Source: Eubacteriales bacterium (GTDB lineage Bacteria > Bacillota > Clostridia > Peptostreptococcales > Anaerovoracaceae). From it: 18,741 nt of DNA. The stretch covers positions 1 to 18,741 of the forward strand of contig JAQUJQ010000009.1 of the NCBI GenBank assembly GCA_028680875.1, given 5' to 3'. The position numbers and the translations under genes are program-made. This document shows positions 1 to 5,364 of the stretch, piece after piece. The number at the start of each line of letters is the position of its first letter. Position 1 is the stretch's first letter. The notes beneath the pieces are model-generated. The model was not told the origin of the DNA. It worked only from the letters and a program-made list of their open reading frames with translations, and did not search any database.

Positions 1-9
1 TATAGTACA
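1..9 (+). promoter_or_regulatory. Partial promoter (-10 region) of tRNA-Thr
   Basis: The first nine bases, TATAGTACA, are identical to 5312-5320, the -10 region and adjoining bases of the strong rpoB promoter. They lie about 35-40 bases before the mature tRNA 5' end, a normal distance for a tRNA promoter. The -35 box would lie outside the window, so this is only a partial and tentative call. Confidence 0.3.
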
Positions 10-43
10 ATGTGGAAAGTGCAAAGCATGATTACATTTGCTT

Positions 44-119
44 GCTGTTGTAGCTCAGTAGGTAGAGCACATCCTTGGTAAGGATGAGGTAGGCAGTTCG
101 AATCTGCTCAACAGCTCCA
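44..119 (+). tRNA. tRNA-Thr (anticodon GGU)
   Basis: A complete cloverleaf can be drawn. The acceptor stem pairs GCTGTTG (44-50) with CAACAGC (109-115), followed by discriminator T116 and an encoded CCA (117-119). The anticodon stem is CATCC/GGATG (70-74/82-86) around the loop TTGGTAA, giving anticodon GGT at 77-79, which reads the Thr codons ACC and ACU. The T arm is GGCAG/CTGCT with loop TTCGAAT. It lies 123 bases before tuf copy 1 on the same strand with no terminator visible between them, so the two are probably co-transcribed and the tRNA is cut out by processing. The same tRNA-Thr/tuf neighbourhood is known from thrT-tufB of E. coli. Confidence 0.97.
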
Positions 120-140
120 TTCATTGCAGGGACATTCTTC

Positions 141-220
141 ATTGGCTCGCTTAGCTACCCTTGGAGGGTGTCTTATGTAACTTATTAGAAAAGATGAGCC
201 GCAAGGCTGACGAGCACAAT
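141..220 (+). promoter_or_regulatory. Possible structured leader between tRNA-Thr and tuf copy 1
   Basis: The spacer can fold into a three-way junction. An outer stem pairs 141-149 (ATTGGCTCG) with 211-220 (CGAGCACAAT), nine pairs with A216 bulged. Inside it are a hairpin at 157-169 (ACCCT, loop TGG, AGGGT) and a second at 197-208 (AGCC closed by the GNRA loop GCAA, then GGCT). The tuf SD AGGAGGG (228-234) begins eight bases after the outer stem. I do not recognise a catalogued RNA family. It could be a processing signal for the tRNA or a translational control element for EF-Tu. The fold was found by eye and has not been tested for covariation. Confidence 0.4.
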
Positions 221-228
221 AATTTTTA

Positions 229-1474
229 GGAGGGAAACCACAATGGCAAAATCGAAATTTGAACGCACGAAGCCCCATGTCAATATTGGCACCATCGGCC
301 ACGTAGATCATGGAAAGACCACTTTGACTGCGGCCATCACGAAGACTTTAAACCAGAGATACGGACTGGGCCAAATGGTAGCCTTTGATCAGATTGACAA
401 GGCACCGGAAGAAAAGGAAAGAGGTATCACTATAGCCACTTCACACGTGGAATATGAGACTCCCAACAGACACTACGCACACGTAGACTGCCCGGGCCAT
501 GCCGACTATGTTAAGAATATGATCACAGGAGCTGCCCAAATGGATGGAGCAATCCTGGTAGTAGCAGCAACAGACGGTCCCATGCCACAGACCAGAGAGC
601 ATATTCTTTTGTCCAGACAGGTAGGTGTACCCTACATCATCGTTTTTCTGAACAAATGCGATATGGTTGATGACGAAGAGTTGTTAGATTTAGTTGAAAT
701 GGAAGTAAGAGAGCTGTTGGACAGCTACGAATTTCCGGGAGACGATACCCCCATCATCAGAGGCTCCGCACTGGAAGCATTAAATAATCCGGAAGGCCCA
801 TGGGGAGACAATATAGTAGAATTGTTTGACGCAATAGACGGATATATTCCCGAACCACAAAGAGCTACAGATAGACCATTCCTGATGCCTGTAGAAGACG
901 TATTTTCCATCACAGGCCGTGGAACGGTAGCGACAGGCAGAGTGGAAAGAGGAGTTCTCAAAGTATCCGACGAAGTTGAAATCGTAGGCTTGAGTGATGA
1001 GAAGAGAAAAGTAGTAGTTACCGGTGTAGAAATGTTCCGTAAGCTGTTGGATCAGGCCCAGGCCGGCGACAACATCGGAGCACTGCTTCGAGGAGTACAG
1101 AGAACTGAAATCGAAAGAGGTCAGGTTCTTGCGGCACCCGGGAGCATTCATCCTCATACCAAGTTTTCGGCACAGGTTTATGTATTGAAGAAGGAAGAAG
1201 GCGGGAGACATACACCGTTCTTCAACGGCTACAGGCCCCAGTTCTTCTTTAGAACTACAGACGTAACGGGAGACATTGCATTACCGGCAGGGGTGGAGAT
1301 GTGTATGCCCGGGGATAACATCGAAATGAACATTGAACTGATTACCCCCATCGCCATCGAAGAAGGACTTCGCTTTGCGATTAGGGAAGGTGGAAGAACT
1401 GTAGGAGCCGGAGTAGTTGCCTCCATCATCCAAGATTAATTACCAAGTATAATTAAGAATAAAAGGGACGGTCA
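229..1474 (+). repeat. tuf direct repeat, copy A (partner 16072-17317)
   Basis: This stretch covers the SD, all of tuf copy 1, the 3' spacer and the first arm of its terminator. It matches 16072-17317 at a constant offset of 15,843. I see five differences: 287 (T/A), 290 (C/T), 308 (T/C), 1431 (C/A) and 1461 (A/T). Positions 309-1430 look identical. The differences cluster at both ends, as expected when gene conversion homogenises the interior. This was compared by eye, not with an aligner. Confidence 0.93.
243..1439 (+). CDS. tuf: Elongation factor Tu, copy 1
   Basis: EF-Tu is the cytosolic GTPase that brings aminoacyl-tRNA to the ribosomal A site. At 398 residues it has normal length. Domain I shows the P-loop GHVDHGKT (19-26), the switch I region ending RGITI (60-64), switch II DCPGH (82-86) with the catalytic His86, and NKCD (137-140) for guanine recognition. 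Domains II and III follow to the usual ending near GGRTVGAGVVA. The ATG is preceded by AGGAGGG (228-234) at eight bases. It lies downstream of tRNA-Thr and is closed by its own hairpin terminator, so it forms a tRNA-tuf unit separate from the rpmG operon. The protein differs from copy 2 only at residue 397 (Gln here, Lys there), and the DNA is nearly identical. Confidence 0.99.
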   Translation: MAKSKFERTKPHVNIGTIGHVDHGKTTLTAAITKTLNQRYGLGQMVAFDQIDKAPEEKERGITIATSHVEYETPNRHYAHVDCPGHADYVKNMITGAAQMDGAILVVAATDGPMPQTREHILLSRQVGVPYIIVFLNKCDMVDDEELLDLVEMEVRELLDSYEFPGDDTPIIRGSALEALNNPEGPWGDNIVELFDAIDGYIPEPQRATDRPFLMPVEDVFSITGRGTVATGRVERGVLKVSDEVEIVGLSDEKRKVVVTGVEMFRKLLDQAQAGDNIGALLRGVQRTEIERGQVLAAPGSIHPHTKFSAQVYVLKKEEGGRHTPFFNGYRPQFFFRTTDVTGDIALPAGVEMCMPGDNIEMNIELITPIAIEEGLRFAIREGGRTVGAGVVASIIQD

Positions 1475-1492
1475 AAACCCGTCCCTTATTTA
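1463..1492 (+). terminator. Rho-independent terminator of tuf copy 1
   Basis: A perfect 9-bp stem, AAGGGACGG (1463-1471) with CCGTCCCTT (1479-1487), encloses a seven-base loop and is followed by an AT-rich tail. The left arm is shared with the terminator after tuf copy 2; the right arm is not. Confidence 0.88.
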
Positions 1493-1519
1493 TACCGAAG
1501 GGAGATGTTCCTCTGTCTT

Positions 1520-1792
1520 ATGGATAAACTTATCTACATACTTCTGGCATGGAATTTAATCACCTTTGCAATTATGGGTATTGATAAACGAAAAGCCATT
1601 AAGAACAGGAAGAGAATTAGTGAAAGTACCTTAATCATGTTGGCATTTTTCTTTGGTTCATTTGGCATATCTGTAGCAATGCCGGTTTTTCATCATAAAA
1701 CGAAAAAACTGTTATTTCTTATTCTTGTTCCTATAGCAGTTATCGTGAACGCATTGTCAATAATTGGAATGTTTGTTCTAATAAGAGGGTAA
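1520..1792 (+). CDS. DUF1294-family small membrane protein
   Basis: The product is 90 residues with three likely membrane segments (about 4-21, 37-54 and 64-85). Between the first two are the basic loop GIDKRKAIKNRKRISE and, after the second, the H-H-K-T-K cluster at 58-62. The D-K-R-x-A, R-x-S-E and H-K-T motifs are those of the DUF1294 family, whose function is not known. I chose ATG 1520: the SD-like AGGGAG (1499-1504) directly abuts the in-frame ATG at 1505, leaving no spacer, whereas 1520 gives a long 15-base spacer and a family-like N terminus. The start is therefore uncertain. It follows the tuf terminator closely and I see no strong promoter of its own, so it may rely on read-through. 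Its place between tuf and rpmG is unusual. Confidence 0.85.
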   Translation: MDKLIYILLAWNLITFAIMGIDKRKAIKNRKRISESTLIMLAFFFGSFGISVAMPVFHHKTKKLLFLILVPIAVIVNALSIIGMFVLIRG

Positions 1793-1815
1793 ATCAACTT
1801 AGAGTATAATTTTAA

Positions 1816-1844
1816 TTGACACGGGAAGAAAATTGTGATAACTT
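1816..1844 (+). promoter_or_regulatory. Promoter of the rpmG-secE-nusG-rplKAJL operon
   Basis: A perfect -35 TTGACA (1816-1821) is followed after 17 bases by TAACTT (1839-1844), a weaker -10 helped by an extended TGN element (1836-1838). It lies about 65 bases before rpmG in the gap after the DUF1294 gene, where a housekeeping promoter for this operon is expected. Confidence 0.68.
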
Positions 1845-1908
1845 AATTAAGCGACTTTACGGCCTTTAATAATGGTCTTAGTTTTGATAGAATCGGAGGA
1901 TGTTCATC

Positions 1909-2058
1909 ATGAGGGTAAGAGTAACACTGGCTTGTTCAGAATGTAAGCAGAGAAACTATAATACAATAAAAAACAAGAAAAACGATCCGGAACGTATTGA
2001 GTTCAGTAAATACTGCAAGTTCTGCAAGACCCACACTGTCCACAAAGAAACCAAGTAA
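1909..2058 (+). CDS. rpmG: 50S ribosomal protein L33
   Basis: This 49-residue protein of the large subunit carries the zinc-ribbon cysteines C9/C12 and C36/C39 (two CxxC pairs), so it is the zinc-binding form of L33. The N terminus MRVRVTLACSECK and C terminus HTVHKETK are typical of the family. The SD GGAGG (1895-1899) sits nine bases before ATG 1909. An in-frame ATG at 1900 abuts the SD and would add MFI, so it is rejected as start. It is the first gene after the 1816 promoter, 19 bases before secE. The tRNA-Trp gene often found between rpmG and secE in related genomes is absent here. Confidence 0.96.
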   Translation: MRVRVTLACSECKQRNYNTIKNKKNDPERIEFSKYCKFCKTHTVHKETK

Positions 2059-2077
2059 ATAAAGGGATGTGAACAAT

Positions 2078-2308
2078 ATGGAAAAGAAATCTATTGCAAA
2101 TAAAAATGTAAAAAATCGTTTTAGCCTGAAGGAATATTTTAAAGGTGTGAAAACGGAAATGAAAAAGGTTGTGTGGCCGACCAAGAATGAATTAGTGTCC
2201 TTTACCGGAGTGGTTATATTGACCTGTACTGCATTTGCTTTGGTTTTTTGGGCTTTTGATTCGGCATTCCTTGCATTTCTAAAAGCGGTTCTGAATATCA
2301 GAATCTAG
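2078..2308 (+). CDS. secE: Preprotein translocase subunit SecE
   Basis: SecE clamps SecY in the SecYEG channel of the cytoplasmic membrane. The 76-residue product has a basic cytosolic N-terminal part, the conserved amphipathic stretch FKGVKTEMKKVVWPTKNEL (21-39), including the W-P-T motif at 33-35, and one membrane span at about 42-60, as in other Gram-positive SecE. ATG 2078 is chosen because AAAGGGA (2061-2067) lies ten bases before it; the in-frame GTG at 2069 has almost no spacer. The stop codon overlaps the SD of nusG, so the two are tightly coupled. Confidence 0.96.
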   Translation: MEKKSIANKNVKNRFSLKEYFKGVKTEMKKVVWPTKNELVSFTGVVILTCTAFALVFWAFDSAFLAFLKAVLNIRI

Positions 2309-2321
2309 GAGTACTTGAAAA

Positions 2322-2903
2322 ATGAAAGAAATTAATGAAGAACCGGATATTGTAAAGGAAGATTTATCGACTCCCGAGGAGGAGGCAGAATCGAAAGCTA
2401 AATGGTATGTAATTCATACCTATTCCGGCCATGAAAACAAAGTAAAAGTAAATATTGAAAAACTGGTAGAGAACAGAGGGATGCAGGATCTGGTTCATGA
2501 AGTTGTTGTGCCTACTGAGGACCGGGTAGAAATCAAAGATGGCCAACGAAAGATCAAGACGAGGAAGATGTTCCCGGGTTACGTGATCGTCAAGATGATT
2601 GTGACAAATGAATCCTGGTATTTGGTTAGAAACACTCAAGGGGTCACCGGCTTTGTAGGACACGGTTCAGAGCCTGTACCGCTCACCCGGGAAGAAGTCA
2701 GACGGATGGGTATTGAAAAGGTATATATTGAATTGGATATCAATCCGGGTGACAGTATAAAAGTAATTAACGGACCATTTGAAAGCTTTATGGGTGTTGT
2801 TGAAGAAGTGAATTTCGATAAACAAACCTTAAAAGTAAGAATTTCCATGTTTGGGAGGGATACTCCTGTTGAATTGGAATTTGAGCAGGTCGATAAGATA
2901 TAG
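2322..2903 (+). CDS. nusG: Transcription termination/antitermination protein NusG
   Basis: NusG binds the RNA polymerase clamp and modulates pausing and termination. The 193-residue product has an NGN domain beginning KWYVIHTYSGHENK (from residue 27), including the F-P-G-Y motif at 84-87, and a C-terminal KOW domain from about 143 (GDSIKVINGPFESFMG). It starts at ATG 2322, ten bases after AGGAG (2307-2311), which overlaps the secE stop. Ahead of the NGN domain is an acidic tail of about 26 residues (ten Asp/Glu in the first 25), longer than the few residues I know from typical NusG. It sits in the conserved secE-nusG-rplK order. Confidence 0.97.
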   Translation: MKEINEEPDIVKEDLSTPEEEAESKAKWYVIHTYSGHENKVKVNIEKLVENRGMQDLVHEVVVPTEDRVEIKDGQRKIKTRKMFPGYVIVKMIVTNESWYLVRNTQGVTGFVGHGSEPVPLTREEVRRMGIEKVYIELDINPGDSIKVINGPFESFMGVVEEVNFDKQTLKVRISMFGRDTPVELEFEQVDKI

Positions 2904-2951
2904 TATGAGTGCGAATAACTTGCAATTTTAGAAGAAAGGAGGCGAATTACA

Positions 2952-3377
2952 ATGGCAAAAAAAGTAGACGGTTTAATTAAGTTACAGATTCCTGCAGGTA
3001 ATGCAACCCCTGCACCGCCGGTAGGACCTGCCCTGGGCCAAAAAGGTGTGAACATCATGGATTTTTGTAAACAGTTTAATGCTAAAACAGCCGACCAACC
3101 GGGTATGATAATTCCTGTAGTTATTACAGTTTATACAGACAGGTCCTTTACCTTTATCACAAAGACACCACCGGCAGCCGTGCTGTTAAAGAAGGCTGCA
3201 AATCTGAATGCTGCTTCGGGTGAACCTAACAAGAAAAAAGTTGCTACCCTTACAACGGAGCAAGCCAGAGAGATTGCACAGATTAAAATGCCTGACTTAA
3301 ATGCTGCAGATCTGGATTCCGCAACGGAAATGATCAAGGGTACTGCAAGAAGTATGGGGATTGTTGTAAAAGAATAA
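2952..3377 (+). CDS. rplK: 50S ribosomal protein L11
   Basis: L11 forms the base of the GTPase-associated stalk region on 23S rRNA and binds EF-G. At 141 residues it has standard length. The N-terminal domain shows the flexible proline region TPAPPVGPALGQKG with P22, P23 and P26, where thiostrepton acts in other bacteria. The C-terminal rRNA-binding domain runs from about 72 to 141 and ends RSMGIVVKE. The SD AAGGAGG (2936-2942) precedes the ATG by nine bases. I saw no separate promoter in the 48-base gap after nusG. It is followed by rplA, the conserved L11-L1 pair. Confidence 0.98.
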   Translation: MAKKVDGLIKLQIPAGNATPAPPVGPALGQKGVNIMDFCKQFNAKTADQPGMIIPVVITVYTDRSFTFITKTPPAAVLLKKAANLNAASGEPNKKKVATLTTEQAREIAQIKMPDLNAADLDSATEMIKGTARSMGIVVKE

Positions 3378-3378
3378 A

Positions 3379-3404
3379 GTGGGAGGCATTGCCGTTAAAA
3401 CCAC
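3379..3404 (+). promoter_or_regulatory. Candidate L1-binding autoregulatory element before rplA
   Basis: The rplK-rplA gap folds into GTGG (3379-3382) with CCAC (3401-3404), an inner GGC/GCC helix (3385-3387/3391-3393), and an asymmetric internal loop of GA on the left and GTTAAAA on the right. This resembles the L1 target motif as I recall it from archaeal L1 mRNA and 23S rRNA: GA against a longer G..AAA strand next to a GGC/GCC helix. The rplA SD AAGGAGG (3405-3411) begins directly after the outer stem, so protein binding could block initiation. Weak points are the three-base apical loop and the lack of covariation evidence. Confidence 0.5.
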
Positions 3405-3419
3405 AAGGAGGTAGAGAAA

Positions 3420-4121
3420 ATGCCCAAGAGAGGTAAAAATTACAAAGAGTCGATTAAGTTGATCGACAAGACCACATTATATGATGTAAACGATGCAATT
3501 GCTCTTGTTTTACAAACAGCAAAAGCTAAGTTTGATGAAACTGTCGAAGTCCACGTTAAATTAGGTGTAGACGGAAGACATGCAGACCAACAGGTCAGAG
3601 GGGCTATCGTGTTACCCCACGGAACCGGTAAGACTAAGACCGTATTGGTGTTCGCTAAGGGCGATAAAGTAAAAGAAGCAGAGGACGCAGGTGCCGAGTA
3701 TGTGGGCGCAGAAGATTTGGCAAAGAAAATTCAGAGTGAAAACTGGTTTGATTTTGATGTTGTAGTTGCTACGCCTGATATGATGGGTGTGGTAGGAAGA
3801 CTGGGTAAGATTTTAGGACCAAAAGGCCTTATGCCCAATCCAAAATCCGGTACCGTAACTATGGACCTGGATAAGGCGATTCAAGAGATTAAGGCCGGTA
3901 AGGTCGAGTATCGTCTTGATAAAGCTAACATCATCCATACCCCCATTGGTAAAGCATCATTTGGACAGGAAAAGCTTTTGGCAAACTTCAATACATTATT
4001 GGAGGCCATAGTCAAAGCTAAGCCAACGGTAGCAAAAGGACAGTATCTTAAAAATGTAACAATTGTAAGTACTATGGGGCCTGGGATTAAGATCAACCCG
4101 ATGAAGATTATCTTTAAATAA
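3420..4121 (+). CDS. rplA: 50S ribosomal protein L1
   Basis: L1 builds the mobile L1 stalk that helps release deacylated tRNA from the E site, and is a known translational repressor of its own operon in other bacteria. The 233-residue length is normal. Recognisable stretches are GVDGRHADQQVRGAIVLPHGTGK in domain I, the domain II segment, and the conserved GRLGKILGPKGLMPNPKSGTV returning to domain I, ending with the STMGPGIKINP region. ATG 3420 follows AAGGAGG (3405-3411) at eight bases. A possible L1 target lies immediately upstream. Confidence 0.98.
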   Translation: MPKRGKNYKESIKLIDKTTLYDVNDAIALVLQTAKAKFDETVEVHVKLGVDGRHADQQVRGAIVLPHGTGKTKTVLVFAKGDKVKEAEDAGAEYVGAEDLAKKIQSENWFDFDVVVATPDMMGVVGRLGKILGPKGLMPNPKSGTVTMDLDKAIQEIKAGKVEYRLDKANIIHTPIGKASFGQEKLLANFNTLLEAIVKAKPTVAKGQYLKNVTIVSTMGPGIKINPMKIIFK

Positions 4122-4144
4122 AAGATTGAGCATGAAAAAGCTCT

Positions 4145-4259
4145 TATAAAACTGCAAATAGACTGTAGACAGCAGGTGCGAAAGCTTAATTCCCTGCCGA
4201 GGTTAACGATATGATTATCAAAGCCTTTTCTGTCTGCAGGATAGAAGAGGCTTTTTCTT
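4145..4259 (+). promoter_or_regulatory. L10 ribosomal protein leader (rplJL autoregulation)
   Basis: This spacer has the hallmarks of the L10 leader: GTAGACAGCAGG around 4165-4176, a GCAGG/CCTGC stem (4172-4176/4193-4197) enclosing a GC-GAAA-GC hairpin, CGAGG after it, and then a terminator. GTAGACAG (4165-4172) can instead pair with CTGTCTGC (4230-4237), eight pairs with one wobble. That pairing overlaps the left terminator arm and so could act as an antiterminator. In the known mechanism the L10-L12 complex binds the leader and favours termination when in excess. Confidence 0.85.
4220..4259 (+). terminator. Attenuator hairpin before rplJ
   Basis: A 12-bp stem (4220-4231 with 4243-4254, one G-T wobble) has the AAAGCC/GGCTTT base and is followed by a T-rich run. 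It lies inside the L10 leader, so it should be a conditional terminator, not a full stop for the operon. Confidence 0.85.
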
Positions 4260-4293
4260 CACAAAGAAATTTAACGGGAAAGGAGAAAATAAT

Positions 4294-4791
4294 ATGGGAT
4301 CACAGGAACATCTAGCAGAAAAACAGGCGGTCGTCGATGAGATTAAAGAAAAGCTGGAAAAGGCCCAATCAGCGGTTGTTGTTGATTACATGGGAATTAA
4401 CGTTGCCCAAGCCACAGCTATGAGAAAAAAACTGAGAGAAGCCAACGTGGATTACACAGTATATAAAAATACATTCGTAAGCAGGGCAATCAAGGGAACA
4501 AATTACCAAGACTTAGGAAGTGTTCTAAGCGGGCCAAGTGCTTTTGCCTTTGGTTATGAAGATGGAACCGCACCTGCCCGAATCTTGAATGATATCATTA
4601 AAGACTATAAGAAGATGGCATTCAAGGGTGGAGTGATTGATGGACAGTTCTACGATGGTGAAGCGATTAAGGTTATCGCATCATTACCTTCCAGAGAAGA
4701 ACTCATCGCTAAATTTATGGGCAGTATACAATCACCGGTATCTAAGCTGGTTCGCACATTCCAGGCGATTGCCGACGGGAAAGAGGCGTAA
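4294..4791 (+). CDS. rplJ: 50S ribosomal protein L10
   Basis: L10 anchors L7/L12 dimers to the ribosome. The 165-residue product is of usual size: an N-terminal globular 23S-binding domain (KAQSAVVVDYMGINVAQATAMRKKLREA and GGVIDGQFYDGEAIKVIASLPSREEL are characteristic) and a C-terminal helical region (about 135-165) that binds L7/L12. ATG 4294 follows AAAGGAG closely. It lies 34 bases before rplL and is preceded by the L10 leader with its attenuator, so the pair is regulated separately from rplKA. Confidence 0.98.
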   Translation: MGSQEHLAEKQAVVDEIKEKLEKAQSAVVVDYMGINVAQATAMRKKLREANVDYTVYKNTFVSRAIKGTNYQDLGSVLSGPSAFAFGYEDGTAPARILNDIIKDYKKMAFKGGVIDGQFYDGEAIKVIASLPSREELIAKFMGSIQSPVSKLVRTFQAIADGKEA

Positions 4792-4825
4792 ACAATAAAG
4801 AAGAATAAAGAAGGAGAGATTAAAG

Positions 4826-5188
4826 ATGAATAAAGATCAAATCATTGAAGCCATTAAAGGTATGACCGTATTAGAATTGAACGAATTGGTTAAAGCTTGT
4901 GAGGAAGAGTTTGGCGTATCTGCCGCCGCTCCTGTTGCAGTAGCCGCAGCCGGTGCTGTTGAGGCGGAAGAAGAACAAACAGAATTTACTGTAGTTCTTG
5001 CCGGCATCGGAGCAGAAAAGATCAAAGTAATCAAAGTGGTTAGAGAAATCACAGGCTTGGGTCTAAAGGAGGCCAAAGGGTTGGTTGACGGAGCCCCGAC
5101 AAATGTCAAGGAAGGTATTGAAAAAGCAGAAGCAGAAGCTATAAAAGCTCAATTGGAAGAAGTCGGTGCAACCGTCGAGCTTAAATAG
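4826..5188 (+). CDS. rplL: 50S ribosomal protein L7/L12
   Basis: L7/L12 forms the flexible stalk that recruits and stimulates the translational GTPases EF-Tu and EF-G. The 120 residues comprise an N-terminal dimerisation domain (1-31), an Ala/Val-rich hinge followed by an acidic stretch (about 33-52) and a C-terminal factor-binding domain with VREITGLGLKEAKGLVDGAP. The SD AAGGAGAG precedes the ATG. It is the last gene of the operon, and a strong terminator follows 12 bases after its stop codon. Confidence 0.98.
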   Translation: MNKDQIIEAIKGMTVLELNELVKACEEEFGVSAAAPVAVAAAGAVEAEEEQTEFTVVLAGIGAEKIKVIKVVREITGLGLKEAKGLVDGAPTNVKEGIEKAEAEAIKAQLEEVGATVELK

Positions 5189-5200
5189 ATAAAAAACTAC

Positions 5201-5239
5201 AAACCCGTTTGAACGCTTAAATTGCCAAACGGGTTTTTT
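5201..5239 (+). terminator. Rho-independent terminator after rplL
   Basis: An 11-bp perfect stem, AAACCCGTTTG (5201-5211) with CAAACGGGTTT (5226-5236), carries a 14-base loop and runs into TTTTTT (5234-5239). It separates the ribosomal protein operon from rpoBC, which has its own promoter. Confidence 0.93.
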
Positions 5240-5262
5240 ATAAACTTTTGTAGAAAAATATA

Positions 5263-5297
5263 ACAAGTAGTCAATAATAATTTTGTTGACTACTTGT
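5263..5297 (+). repeat. 12-bp inverted repeat overlapping the rpoB -35 box
   Basis: ACAAGTAGTCAA (5263-5274) and TTGACTACTTGT (5286-5297) are exact reverse complements separated by 11 bases. The right arm contains the -35 hexamer TTGACT of the rpoB promoter. No T-run follows and the element lies upstream of the expected transcription start, so it is not an obvious terminator. It looks like an operator for a dimeric DNA-binding protein, though none is encoded nearby. Confidence 0.75.
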
Positions 5298-5314
5298 ATG
5301 CGTTGTGATATTAT
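5286..5314 (+). promoter_or_regulatory. Promoter of rpoB-rpoC
   Basis: TTGACT (5286-5291), a 17-base spacer and TATTAT (5309-5314) with an extended TGA (5306-5308) give a near-consensus housekeeping promoter. Transcription should start near 5320, leaving an untranslated leader of about 45 bases before the rpoB ATG. It follows the rplL terminator, consistent with independent control of rpoBC. Confidence 0.85.
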
Positions 5315-5364
5315 AGTACATTGCCACGCAAAGTTGTTTGTTGTCTGTACAAGGAGTGATGAAT

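Noticed and set aside
780..1211. Minus-strand open frames inside both tuf genes
   Set aside because: They recur identically at 16623-17054 only because the tuf genes themselves are near-identical.
2636..3058. Minus-strand open frame across the nusG-rplK junction
   Set aside because: It overlaps two certain ribosomal/transcription genes in antisense, lacks an SD and shows no recognisable domain.
4126..4150. TTGAGC followed by TTATAA/TATAAA as a promoter for rplJL
   Set aside because: The spacer between 4131 and TATAAA at 4145 is only 13 bases, too short for a standard promoter. No -10 occurs at 16-18 bases.
5338..5364. Upstream starts for rpoB (TTG 5338, ATG 5359)
   Set aside because: The TTG lies before the SD and the ATG 5359 is only two bases after it. 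ATG 5365 has the proper eight-base spacing.
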